From contig NZ_BCUG01000056.1 in assembly GCF_001591165.1 (NCBI RefSeq), positions 1-35,037 of the forward strand: 35,037 bases of DNA, written 5' to 3'. The DNA comes from Thauera butanivorans NBRC 103042 (GTDB lineage Bacteria > Pseudomonadota > Gammaproteobacteria > Burkholderiales > Rhodocyclaceae). Shown in pieces: positions 8,402-17,223 of this stretch; position 1 is the first letter of the stretch, and each line of letters begins with the position of its first letter. A program made the translations under genes and the position numbers. Under the pieces are notes generated by a model. It was not told where the DNA came from, searched no databases, and saw nothing but the letters and a program-made list of their open reading frames with translations.

Positions 8402-11400
8402 ATGTTCCATCTGAGTTTCTCGAACCGCTTCGAAATCCTGCTCGACAGCCTGCTCGAACGGCTCGGCGCCGAGCAGCGGGGGCCGTTCGGCCAGCGCCAG
8501 GTGGTGGTGCCGAGCAGCGCCCTGCGGCGCAAGATCGAATTGGCGATGGCCGACCGCGAAGGCATCTGCGCCAACCTCGGTTTCGATTACCTCGCCCAGT
8601 GGCTGTGGCGGCAGATCCGCCTCGTCGTGCCGGTGCCGGAACGTTCGCCCTTCGCGGTCGGGACGCTGGCCTGGCGCATCCACGGCCTGCTCGATCCGGC
8701 GCATGAAGCCAATGCCTGGCTGGCCGGCCATCCACGGCTGGCGCGCTATCTCGAGCGCGCAGACGCGCGCATGCGCTTCGAACTGGCCGAGCGCATCGCG
8801 CAGGTCTTCGACCTTTACCTGACCTATCGTCCTCAATGGCTCGAGACCTGGGCGGGCAGGCGCGGCGCGGCGCTCGGCGCCGGCGCCTCGGCGGCCGAGC
8901 GCGAGGACGAGGCCTGGCAGGCCGAGCTCTGGCGCCGCATCCACGAAGGCTTGGCGCTGGGCCAGGAACATCCGGCGCGGATCTTCCTGCGCCGCGTCAC
9001 GGCGATGTCGGGCGAGGAACTGGCCGCCGCCGGCCTGCCCGCCTCGGTGCACGTGTTCGGCCTGCCGGCACTGCCGCCGCTCTATCTCGACATGCTGCGC
9101 GAGCTCGCGCGCGTGGTCGAGGTGCGGCTGTACGTGCTCAACCCCTGCCGCGAGTTCTGGTTCGACATCGTCGATGCGCGCCGCCTGTCCTGGCTCGCCG
9201 CGCGCCAGCAGGACATGTTCTTCGAGACCGGCAACAGCCTGCTCGCGGCCTGGGGCAAGCAGACGCGCGCCCACATCGGCCTGCTGTTCGAAGGCGAGCA
9301 CGCGGTGGAGGAAGAGGCCGCCTTCGCTCCGCACCCCGGCCGCCATCTGCTGGCGCGGCTGCAGAACGCCATCCTCGACCTGCAGGAGCTCGAACCGGCC
9401 AGCATCCGGCTGGCGGCGGCCGACCGCAGCATCGAAGTGCAGGTCTGCCATTCGCGCACGCGCGAGCTCGAAGTGCTGCACGACCGCCTGCTGGGCCTGT
9501 TCAAGGCCGGCGCCGGCACGCCGGAGGCGCTGCAGCCGGCGGACGTCGTGGTGCTGATGCCCGATCTCGAGAGCACCGCGCCGCTGATCGAAGCGGTGTT
9601 CGGCACCGTGCCGCGCGAACGGCACATTCCCTGGCGCATCACCGGCCTCGGCGGCCGGCAGGACAACCCCGTCGCCAGGGTGCTCGACCAGGCGCTGCAG
9701 CTCGCCGCCGGCCGCTTTCCCGCCAGCCAGGTGTTCGACCTGCTGCAGCAGGCGCCGGTGGCGGCGCGCTTCGGCCTCGACGAAGCGGCGCTGGAAACGA
9801 TCCACGACTGGATGCGCGAAGCGGGCGTGCGCTGGGGGCTGGAAGCCGGCGGCAGCGACGATGGCGTGCTGCGGCCTGCCGGCCACACGCTGGAAGACGG
9901 CCTGCATCGCCTGTTCCTCGCCTGGGCGGCGGGCGACGCCGCGCAGCGCGCCACTTTCGCCGGCCACGTCGGCGCCGCGGCGCCGGAAGGCCAGGCCGCG
10001 CTCGCGCTCGGCGGCTTCTGGCGCTACGTCGACAGCCTGCGCGCGATGCGCGACGAACTGCAGCGTCCGCATGACGGTGAAGGCTGGCGCCGGGTACTCC
10101 ATGCCGTGCTGGAGCGCCTGGTCGATGACAGCGCCGAGCACGCCGACGCCTTGCGCGAAGTTCGCGCCGCCATCGCCGCGCTGGCCGACGACATCGCCAT
10201 CGCCGGCTGCGAAGCCGAGTTTCCGCTCGATGTCGTGCATTGCGCCCTGGCCGCGCGGCTCGACGACCCCGCGCGCGGCGCCGTGCCCGGCGGCACGGTC
10301 ACCTTCTCCGCGCTGTCGGCGCTGCGCGGCTTGCCGTATCGCGTCGTCTGCCTGATCGGCCTGGACCAGGGCGCCTTCCCCGGCAGCGACCGCCCGGCCG
10401 AGTTCGACCTGATGAGCGCCCGTCCGCAGGCCGGCGATCGCCAGCGCCGCCTCGACGACCGCAACCTCTTCCTCGATCTGGTGCTGTCGGCGCGCGAGGT
10501 GCTGCACCTGTCCCATGTCGGCCGCAGCGTGCGCGACGGCTCGGCGCTGCCGCCGTCGGTGCTGGTCGATGAACTGCTCGACACCCTGGCCAGCGCCTGT
10601 GCCGCCGAGGCCGGCGACCCGCAGGCCGTGGCGCAAGCACGTGCGCGTCTGGTGCTCCATCATCCGCTGCAGGCCTTCGCCGCCGATTATTTCGTCGCTG
10701 CCGATCGCAGCGACGCGCGGCTGGCGAGCTTCAACGAGGACTACGCCAGGGTGCTCGCCAGCCGGCTGGCGGCCGGTGCGCAGCCGGTGGCGATCGATGC
10801 GGAAGAGGCAATGGAGAATGGGGACGATGTCGAGGACGACGGGAACGAGTCCGGGGCCTTGCCGGCCGCAGCCTGGCCGGCCGCGCCCTTCTTCGTGCTG
10901 CCATTGCCGCCGCCCGAAGCCGCCTGGCGGGAAGTGGATCTGCAGCAACTGACGCGCTTCTTTTGCCACCCCGGCCGCTACCTGCTGCGCGAGAGGCTGG
11001 GGCTGGAACTGCCCGAGGCCGAAGCCGAGCTCGACGACGTCGAGCCGATGCTGCCCGACTGGCCGGCATCCCAGGCGCTGGCGCGGCGCCTGCTGCCGGT
11101 GCTGCTCGGGCCGGAGGAGGATGCGTCCGAAGCGTCCGCGCTGTGGGCGCTCGCCCGTGCCGGCGGTGAGTATCCGGCCGGCCGCCTGGGCGAGGGCGCG
11201 CTCGAACGCGAACTCGGCAGCCTGTGCACCTTCGCCCGCCGCCGGCGGCAGCTCCAGGCGGAGCCGGCTTTGCCGCCGCACGTCGCGCGCGTCGAGGCCT
11301 GCCTCGATGGCGAGACCTGGACCTTGTCCGCGGCTTTCACCGATCTGCGCTCCGATGGCCTGCTGTTCGCGCGCTACGACGACACCCGCGCCGCCGATTG

Positions 11401-11803
11401 CCTGGGGGCCTGGCTTGCCCATCTGCTGCTGTGCGCGGATCCCGCCCCCGGCGCGGCGGCGCGCACGCGCGGCCTGTCGCGCGACGGCGGCTTCGGCTTC
11501 CGGCCGCTGGCCCGGGCGCAGGCGCGGGCGGAATTGCACGCGCTGCTCGCGCTCTACCGCGAAGGCCTGGTCCGGCCGCTGCATTTCTTCCCCAAGTCTG
11601 CCTGGGCCTGCATGAGCAGCGGCGGCAAGGACAGCGAGGCAGTGAAGAAATGGAGCGGCGGCAAGCGGCCCGAGTTCGGCGAAGCCAACGACCCGGCCTG
11701 GCGCCTGGCGCTCAGGGGCGAACAAGGGCTGCCCGGCGAGCGCTTCTTCGAACTCGCGCGCCAGGTGCTGGGGCCGCTGTTCGAACACCTCGAGGACGCC
11801 TGA
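8402..11803 (+). CDS. recC: RecBCD exonuclease V subunit gamma (RecC)
   Basis: 1133 residues, within the usual RecC range. The ATG at 8402 starts MFHLSFSNRFEILLDSLLERL, the typical RecC opening. The N-terminal two thirds resemble an SF1 helicase fold without a working Walker A, as known for RecC. Conserved blocks are VVVPSSALRRKIELAMAD, DYLAQWLWRQI, VHVFGLPALPPLYLDML, DVVVLMPDLEST, PWRITGLG, GTVTFSALSALRGLPYRVVC, LIGLDQGAFPG and DRRNLFLD-like DRNLFLDLVLSA. In the complex it holds the split strands and reads the recombination hotspot (Chi) sequence. The gene is followed after 13 bases by yigZ on the same strand. recB and recD lie downstream, beyond a divergent dps, an unusual split. No ribosome site is obvious. 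Confidence 0.95.
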   Translation: MFHLSFSNRFEILLDSLLERLGAEQRGPFGQRQVVVPSSALRRKIELAMADREGICANLGFDYLAQWLWRQIRLVVPVPERSPFAVGTLAWRIHGLLDPAHEANAWLAGHPRLARYLERADARMRFELAERIAQVFDLYLTYRPQWLETWAGRRGAALGAGASAAEREDEAWQAELWRRIHEGLALGQEHPARIFLRRVTAMSGEELAAAGLPASVHVFGLPALPPLYLDMLRELARVVEVRLYVLNPCREFWFDIVDARRLSWLAARQQDMFFETGNSLLAAWGKQTRAHIGLLFEGEHAVEEEAAFAPHPGRHLLARLQNAILDLQELEPASIRLAAADRSIEVQVCHSRTRELEVLHDRLLGLFKAGAGTPEALQPADVVVLMPDLESTAPLIEAVFGTVPRERHIPWRITGLGGRQDNPVARVLDQALQLAAGRFPASQVFDLLQQAPVAARFGLDEAALETIHDWMREAGVRWGLEAGGSDDGVLRPAGHTLEDGLHRLFLAWAAGDAAQRATFAGHVGAAAPEGQAALALGGFWRYVDSLRAMRDELQRPHDGEGWRRVLHAVLERLVDDSAEHADALREVRAAIAALADDIAIAGCEAEFPLDVVHCALAARLDDPARGAVPGGTVTFSALSALRGLPYRVVCLIGLDQGAFPGSDRPAEFDLMSARPQAGDRQRRLDDRNLFLDLVLSAREVLHLSHVGRSVRDGSALPPSVLVDELLDTLASACAAEAGDPQAVAQARARLVLHHPLQAFAADYFVAADRSDARLASFNEDYARVLASRLAAGAQPVAIDAEEAMENGDDVEDDGNESGALPAAAWPAAPFFVLPLPPPEAAWREVDLQQLTRFFCHPGRYLLRERLGLELPEAEAELDDVEPMLPDWPASQALARRLLPVLLGPEEDASEASALWALARAGGEYPAGRLGEGALERELGSLCTFARRRRQLQAEPALPPHVARVEACLDGETWTLSAAFTDLRSDGLLFARYDDTRAADCLGAWLAHLLLCADPAPGAAARTRGLSRDGGFGFRPLARAQARAELHALLALYREGLVRPLHFFPKSAWACMSSGGKDSEAVKKWSGGKRPEFGEANDPAWRLALRGEQGLPGERFFELARQVLGPLFEHLEDA

Positions 11804-11816
11804 CCGGACCGACGCC

Positions 11817-12425
11817 ATGCCGCTGACACTTGCCGAACCCGTCCATAGCGAACTGATCATCAAGAAGAGCCGCTTCATCGGCTGCGTGCAGCCGATGGCC
11901 GACCGCGCCAGCGCGCAGAAGGTGGTGGCCGGCCTGTGGGCCGAGCATCCGGGCGCCCGCCACGTCTGCTGGGCCCTGCTCGCGGGCGGGCAGTCGGCGG
12001 CGGTGGATGACGGCGAACCCAGCGGCACCGCCGGCCGGCCGATGCTGGACGTGCTGCGCCACCAGGACCTGGAAGGCGTGCTCGCCACCGTGGTGCGCTA
12101 TTTCGGCGGTATCAAGCTGGGCGCGGGCGGGCTGGTGCGTGCCTATACCGATAGCGTCGCCCAGGCCTTGCTGGCTGCGACCAAGGTGCCGATCGTGCGC
12201 CTGCGGATGCTCGGCTGCACCGTGCCCTACGCGCAGGAAGGCATGCTGCGCCGCGAACTGGATGCGGCCGGTGCGGCCTTGCTGGATGTCGCCCACGGCC
12301 AGGCGGTGACGCTGCGCTTCAGCCTGGCCGAGGATGGTGCCGCCGCACTCGTCGCCCGCCTGAACGAGCTGGGGCAGGGGCGGCTGCTGTGGCTGGACGG
12401 GCAGGAAGCATCCGGCGGGGAATGA
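11817..12425 (+). CDS. yigZ: YigZ family protein (IMPACT family)
   Basis: 202 residues. Diagnostic blocks are ELIIKKSRFIGCVQPM near the N-terminus, DDGEPSGTAGRPMLDVL in the middle, and VVRYFGGIKLGAGGLVRAY, which together are the signature of the UPF0029/IMPACT N-terminal family to which E. coli YigZ belongs. A C-terminal ferredoxin-like region (DUF1949 position) follows from about residue 135. The biochemical role in bacteria is not settled; nucleic-acid binding and translation-associated functions have been suggested for the family. The gene starts 13 bases after recC and is probably co-transcribed with it. A repeat-rich region follows before the convergent dps gene. Confidence 0.93.
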   Translation: MPLTLAEPVHSELIIKKSRFIGCVQPMADRASAQKVVAGLWAEHPGARHVCWALLAGGQSAAVDDGEPSGTAGRPMLDVLRHQDLEGVLATVVRYFGGIKLGAGGLVRAYTDSVAQALLAATKVPIVRLRMLGCTVPYAQEGMLRRELDAAGAALLDVAHGQAVTLRFSLAEDGAAALVARLNELGQGRLLWLDGQEASGGE

Positions 12426-12428
12426 GCC

Positions 12429-12466
12429 GGGGGCAGAGTGACACCGTTCCATGTGACACCGCCCCC
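12429..12466. repeat. Small inverted and direct repeat downstream of yigZ
   Basis: GGGGGC at 12429-12434 is mirrored by GCCCCC at 12461-12466. Inside, the nonamer GTGACACCG occurs twice in direct orientation. It lies four bases after the yigZ stop codon and may act as a transcript-end hairpin or be the relic of a repetitive element. Confidence 0.45.
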
Positions 12467-12506
12467 TGGCCCCAATACTGTTCGTTCAAGCAAGCGCTCT
12501 TTGACC

Positions 12507-12584
12507 GTAGGAGCGGCTTTAGCCGCGAAAGCAGCGCCTGGGGGTGACATCATCAAGCCCCATCGCGGCTGAAGCCGCTCCTAC
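12507..12584. repeat. REP-type palindromic element between yigZ and dps
   Basis: The 22-base arm GTAGGAGCGGCTTTAGCCGC (plus GA) at 12507-12528 returns inverted at 12563-12584 with one mismatch, around a 34-base spacer. Each arm is itself a small hairpin (GCGGCT, then AGCCGC). The GTAGGAGCGGCTT motif is a widely dispersed extragenic palindrome in gammaproteobacteria and betaproteobacteria. It sits between the convergent yigZ and dps genes and could end transcription from both sides. Confidence 0.75.
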
Positions 12585-12678
12585 ACCGGAAGGGAATCTC
12601 CCAAGTGGACAGCATTACCCCTTGGCCTGTGCCTTGCCGCGCCGGCCAGGGGGCGGTCTTGTCCTTGTCCGAGCGCGA

Positions 12679-13173
12679 TTATTCTTCCAGCAGGCTGCGC
12701 AGCATCCAGGCGGTCTTTTCGTGCACGTCGAGGCGCTGGGTCAGCACGTCGGCGGTCGGCTGGTCGTTGGCTTCGTCGACCAGGTCGAACAGCGCGCGCG
12801 CGGTGCGGGCGGTGGCTTCCTGGGCGATGACGAGGTGGCGGACCATGTCCTCGGCCTTGGGCACGCCGTCGACCTCCTTGATCGAGGCCAGCTTGGCGAA
12901 CTCCTTGTAGGTGCCCGGTGCCGGGAAGCCCAACGCACGGATGCGCTCGGCGATGACGTCGAGCGCGTTCCACTGCTCGGTGTACTGGTCCATGAACATC
13001 GCGTGCAGGCTGTTGAACTGCGGGCCGGTGACGTTCCAGTGGAAGTTGTGCGTCATCAGGTACAGCGTGTAGCTGTCGGCCAGAAAGGCGGACAGGCCGG
13101 CGACGATCTTCTTGCGCTGATCCTCGGGAATGCCGATGTCGATCGCCGGGGTTTTCATCTTCTTGCTTGCCAT
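12679..13173 (-). CDS. dps: Dps family DNA-protecting ferritin-like protein
   Basis: 164 residues, the usual Dps size. I chose the ATG at 13171-13173 (MASKKMKTPAID) because AGGAG lies nine bases upstream; the longer open frame adds 53 residues that do not look like Dps. The ferroxidase region is clear: THNFHWNVTGPQFNSLHAMF with H45 and H57, then D72 and E76 in NALDVIAERIRALG, matching the E. coli Dps pattern H-W, V-H, D-x-x-x-E. The lysine-rich N-terminus (KK, K) may bind DNA. Dps dodecamers oxidise and store iron using peroxide and shield DNA under stress. The gene lies opposite to its neighbours, splitting recC-yigZ from recB-recD. It is probably transcribed alone from the 13174-13310 region. 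Confidence 0.95.
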   Translation of the reverse strand: MASKKMKTPAIDIGIPEDQRKKIVAGLSAFLADSYTLYLMTHNFHWNVTGPQFNSLHAMFMDQYTEQWNALDVIAERIRALGFPAPGTYKEFAKLASIKEVDGVPKAEDMVRHLVIAQEATARTARALFDLVDEANDQPTADVLTQRLDVHEKTAWMLRSLLEE

Positions 13174-13278
13174 GTGCGTGATCTCCTGCATGAAAGAGGA
13201 TTCGGGGCCGTTCAGCGGCGTGCCGTCCGGCCTGCGATGCAAGTCGGATGTCGCCGTACGCGAATCGGCTGAGCGATC

Positions 13279-13308
13279 AGAATACCGCTTAAACGCATCG
13301 CTGCGTTT
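13279..13308 (-). promoter_or_regulatory. Possible dps promoter region with a 7-bp palindrome
   Basis: AAACGCA (13291-13297) and TGCGTTT (13302-13308) form a perfect 7-bp inverted repeat with a TCGC loop. Reading leftward, a -10-like TATTCT lies at 13284-13279, and the palindrome covers the expected -35 position about 17 bases upstream of it. This is the arrangement of an operator overlapping a promoter. The -35 itself does not match the sigma-70 consensus, so the call is tentative. Confidence 0.35.
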
Positions 13309-13434
13309 GATTCGGGCGATTGACGCGGGCAATCAGCGCTCGCCGGCAGGCCGGATGACCAGGGTGCCGTGCTATCGTCGCCTGTCCCCGTCCTCCGCCG
13401 TGACGGCGCTTCTTCGACCGCTTCTTTTCTCACC

Positions 13435-16400
13435 ATGTCCGCAGCTCCGGAACTTAACGTCTTTGATTGCCCGCTGGACGGCATCCGCCTGATCGAGGCC
13501 TCGGCCGGCACCGGCAAGACCTGGAACATCTGCGGCCTGTATCTGCGACTGCTGCTGGAGCGGGAGCTGCCGGTCGAAGCCCTGCTGGTCGTCACCTTCA
13601 CCAAGGCGGCGACCGCCGAGCTGTCCGGCCGCATCCGCGAGCGCATCGTCGAAACCCTGCGCGTGCTCGACGGCGCGGCGGCGGGCGACGACCCTTTCGT
13701 GCCGCAACTGCTCGACACGCTGCGGGCGCGCGGCATCGACGATGCGCGGACGAGTGTGCGCCTGCGCCATGCGCTGCAGACTTTTGACGAAGCGGCGATC
13801 TTCACCATCCACGGCTTCTGCCAGCGCGCGCTGGCCGACACGCCTTTCGCCGCCGGCCTGCCTTATGCGCTGGAACTGGTCGAGGACGATGACGCGCTGC
13901 GGCTGGAAGTGGCGCAGGACTTCTGGCGGCGCGAAGTCGCGGGCAGCGCGCTGCCGCCAATGCTGGCGGACGAACTGCTGAACCGGGGCGACTGCCCCGC
14001 AGGCTGGGCCGGCATCCTGCAGCGCCACATGGGCCGGCCCTGCGCCCGCGCGCTGTGGGACGAGGGCACGGACGGCGGCGAAGGCGCGGCCGCGCTGCCG
14101 GCGGCCGAGGCGCGGTTGCGGCAGGCCTATGCCGCAGCACGTGCGCTGTCGGAGAGGCTGGACGAAGCCGTCGCCTGCGTGAATGGCGCGCTCGACGGCC
14201 TCAACGGCACGCGCTACAAGCCGCAGGCGATCGGGACCGCGGCCGGCCAATGGGCCGGCTGGCTGGCGGCGGACGATCCCTTGCAGCCGATTGCCGGCGA
14301 GCACGGCGACAAGTTGAGGCTGTTCGCCGCCGAGGTGCTGAAGCAAGGCATCACCGCCGCCGGCAGCAGGAAGGGCATCGCTGCGCCGTGCCATCCCTTC
14401 TTCGATGCCGCCGGCGAACTGCTGGCGGCGCGGGCGGAAGTCGATGCCCTGCTGGCGACCGCCCGGCTGAGCCTGCTGCGGCGCTTCGTCGACACGGCTG
14501 CGGACGAGTTGCGCCGGCGCAAGGCCGAACGCCGCCAGATCGGTTTCGACGACATCCTGTGGAACGCCTGGCAGGCCCTGCATGCGGGTGGACAGCCCTG
14601 GCTGGCGGCGGCGCTGCACGCGCGCTACCCGGTGGCGCTGATCGACGAGTTCCAGGACACCGATCCGCTGCAGTTCGGCATCTTCGATCGCATCTATCGC
14701 GCCGAAGGCCGCCACGGCAGCCTGTTCCTGGTCGGCGACCCCAAGCAGGCGATCTACAGCTTCCGCAGCGCCGACCTGCACACCTATCTCGCCGCGCGCG
14801 AGCGCACCGATGCGCGCTATACGCTGCGCCACAACCAGCGCTCGGCGCCGGCGCTGATCGAAGCCTGCAACCAGCTGTTCGGCGCCAACCCGGCGGTGTT
14901 CATGATGGACGGGCTGGACTACGTGCGCGTCGGCGCCGGCAGCCGGCCGCGCAAACCGCTGGCGGACGCCACGGCGCCGGCCGGCGAGGCCCCGCCGCTG
15001 CAGCTGTGGCGCATCCCGCGCGACGACACCCAGGCCGACAGCGACGAGGGCGGCGGCACCCGGCTGCCGCGCGAACAGGCGCTGCAGCGCGCCGCACGCG
15101 CCTGCGCGGCCGAGATCGCACGCTTGCTGGCAGCCGGTGCGACCGGGCAGATCCGTATCGGCGAGCGGCCGCTGGCGCCTGCCGACATCGCCGTGCTGGT
15201 GCGCAGCCACGGCCAGGGCGCGCGCATGCGCCGCGCACTGGCGGCGGTCGGCGTCGGCAGCGTGGAACTGTCGCAGGCCAGCGTGTTCCACACCGACGAC
15301 GCCGAAGAGCTGGAACGGGTGCTGCTGGCGATCGCCGAGCCGCTGCGCGAGCGCCGCGTCAAGGCTGCGCTCGCCACCGTGGCGATGGGCTTCGACGCGG
15401 CAGCGCTGGCCAGGCTGGCCGAGGATGAAAGCGCGCTGCTCGACAGGCTCGACGCCTTCGTGCGCTGGCGCGAGATCTGGCTGTCGCGCGGCTTCGGCGT
15501 GATGCTGCGGCAGTGGCTGAGCGACGAGGACGTCGCCGCCCGCCTGCTCGGCCGCCCGGATGGCGAACGCCGGCTGACCAACCTGATGCACCTGGCCGAA
15601 CTGCTGCAGCAGATGGCCGGCGACGCCGCGCCCGAAGTCCTGCTGCGCACGCTGGCCGCGCAGCGCCGCGAGGGCAGCGGCGGCGAAGCGGCCCAGCTGC
15701 GGCTGGAGTCGGACCGCAACCTGGTGCAGATCGTCACCATCCACCGGGCGAAAGGGCTGGAATACGGCATCGTGTTCTGTCCCTTCCTGTTCGACGGCCA
15801 CGCCGGTGGCCGCAGCGAAGGCCCGATGCGCGCCTGGCACGACGACAGCGGTCGACTGGTGCTCGACTACCGCCAGGCGGCAGCGCAGGACGAAGCGATC
15901 AAGGCCCGCCTGCGCCGCGAACGACAGGCCGAGGACCTGCGCCTGATCTACGTCGCGCTGACGCGCGCGGTGCACCGCTGCTACCTGGTGGTGGGCTGCT
16001 ATGCCAAGCGCGGCAAGACCATCAGCCATACCGAGAGCGTGCGCAGCCTGCTCAACTGGATGGTGGCCGGTGCCGGCACGGCTGCCGATGCCTGGGCCGG
16101 CTACAGGTCGACGCCGATGGACATCGAGGCCCGCTGGCGCGCGCTTGCCGGCGCCAGCCTGTACGAGGGCAAGCCGGTCATGCAGTGGTCGGATCTGCCG
16201 GACGGGCACGGCGAAGCACTCGCTCCGGCCGGCGGTGCCGGCCAGCGGCCGCGCGCGCTGCGGCCACCGGTGGTGCCGGCCGGCTGGCGCATCGGCAGCT
16301 TCAGCGCGCTGATCGCCGGCGCGGCCCGAGGCCAGGTGGCGCCGGAGCAGGCCGCGCTGGACCACGACGCCAATGCGCTGGATGGCGGCGAACTGGCGGC

Positions 16401-17223
16401 GCTGACCGGCCTGGCTGCCGCCGTGGACGCGGTGCCGGCGCCTGCGCCGGCGGACGACGACATCCTGCGCTTTCCGCGCGGCCCGGTGGCCGGCGACTGC
16501 ATGCACGCGCTGTTCGAGCAGATCGACTTCACCGACCACGGCGGCTGGGAGCAGGCGATCGCCGCCGCGCTCGCCGCCCATCCGCAGCGGGCGCCGGCCG
16601 GCTCGGCGGCCCTGTCGCGGATGCTGCGCCGCATGCTCGCGGACGTGGTGGCCACGCCGCTGCTGGCGGAGCCTCCGGGCGCCGGACTGCGCCTGGACAG
16701 CGTGCCGCGCACGCACCGGCTGACGGAGCTGGGCTTCCATCTGCCCACGCCGCGGCTGACGGCAGCGCAGCTCGACGGCTGGCTCGCGGCGCGAGGCTAC
16801 CGCGTGCCCAGGCTGTCCTTCCGGGAGCTCGACGGCTACCTGAAAGGCTTCATCGACCTGGTGTTCGAGCACGATGGCCGCTACTGGCTGCTCGACTGGA
16901 AGTCCAACCACCTCGGCGACCGTCCGCAGGACTATGCGCCCGCCGGCCTCGAAGCCGCGATGCAGGCGCACGGCTACCATCTGCAGCACCTGATCTACAG
17001 CGTGGCGCTGCACCGCCACCTCGGCCGCAGCCTGCCGGACTACGACTACGAGCGCCATTTCGGCGGCGCGCTCTACCTGTTCGTGCGCGGCGTGCGGCCG
17101 GGCTGGCTGCTCGGTGGCCGGCCGGCCGGCGTGTTCCACCACCGCTGCCCGCGCAAGGTGCTCGAAGAACTCGATGCGCTGCTGGCCGGCAGGGCCGAAA
17201 CCGCCATCGTGGAGCCGGCATGA
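13435..17223 (+). CDS. recB: RecBCD exonuclease V subunit beta (RecB)
   Basis: 1262 residues, similar to other RecB proteins. The ATG at 13435 (MSAAPELNVFDCPLDG) fits the family start better than the upstream GTG at 13369. The helicase domain has Walker A ASAGTGKT (22-29), VVTFTKAATAELSGRIR, TIHGFCQRAL, Walker B LIDEFQDTDPLQF near 403, FLVGDPKQAIYSFRSAD, VTIHRAKGLEYGIVF and LIYVALTRA. The C-terminal nuclease domain has M-H1024, then GFIDLVFEHDGRYWLLDWK, with D1141, D1154 and K1156 matching the spacing of E. coli D1067, D1080 and K1082. Both motor and nuclease should be active. The 3'-to-5' helicase and nuclease works with RecC and RecD on double-strand ends. The stop overlaps the recD start (ATGA). 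Confidence 0.97.
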   Translation: MSAAPELNVFDCPLDGIRLIEASAGTGKTWNICGLYLRLLLERELPVEALLVVTFTKAATAELSGRIRERIVETLRVLDGAAAGDDPFVPQLLDTLRARGIDDARTSVRLRHALQTFDEAAIFTIHGFCQRALADTPFAAGLPYALELVEDDDALRLEVAQDFWRREVAGSALPPMLADELLNRGDCPAGWAGILQRHMGRPCARALWDEGTDGGEGAAALPAAEARLRQAYAAARALSERLDEAVACVNGALDGLNGTRYKPQAIGTAAGQWAGWLAADDPLQPIAGEHGDKLRLFAAEVLKQGITAAGSRKGIAAPCHPFFDAAGELLAARAEVDALLATARLSLLRRFVDTAADELRRRKAERRQIGFDDILWNAWQALHAGGQPWLAAALHARYPVALIDEFQDTDPLQFGIFDRIYRAEGRHGSLFLVGDPKQAIYSFRSADLHTYLAARERTDARYTLRHNQRSAPALIEACNQLFGANPAVFMMDGLDYVRVGAGSRPRKPLADATAPAGEAPPLQLWRIPRDDTQADSDEGGGTRLPREQALQRAARACAAEIARLLAAGATGQIRIGERPLAPADIAVLVRSHGQGARMRRALAAVGVGSVELSQASVFHTDDAEELERVLLAIAEPLRERRVKAALATVAMGFDAAALARLAEDESALLDRLDAFVRWREIWLSRGFGVMLRQWLSDEDVAARLLGRPDGERRLTNLMHLAELLQQMAGDAAPEVLLRTLAAQRREGSGGEAAQLRLESDRNLVQIVTIHRAKGLEYGIVFCPFLFDGHAGGRSEGPMRAWHDDSGRLVLDYRQAAAQDEAIKARLRRERQAEDLRLIYVALTRAVHRCYLVVGCYAKRGKTISHTESVRSLLNWMVAGAGTAADAWAGYRSTPMDIEARWRALAGASLYEGKPVMQWSDLPDGHGEALAPAGGAGQRPRALRPPVVPAGWRIGSFSALIAGAARGQVAPEQAALDHDANALDGGELAALTGLAAAVDAVPAPAPADDDILRFPRGPVAGDCMHALFEQIDFTDHGGWEQAIAAALAAHPQRAPAGSAALSRMLRRMLADVVATPLLAEPPGAGLRLDSVPRTHRLTELGFHLPTPRLTAAQLDGWLAARGYRVPRLSFRELDGYLKGFIDLVFEHDGRYWLLDWKSNHLGDRPQDYAPAGLEAAMQAHGYHLQHLIYSVALHRHLGRSLPDYDYERHFGGALYLFVRGVRPGWLLGGRPAGVFHHRCPRKVLEELDALLAGRAETAIVEPA

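Noticed and set aside
8279-12088. Leftward open frame of 1269 codons
   Set aside because: Antisense shadow of recC and yigZ.
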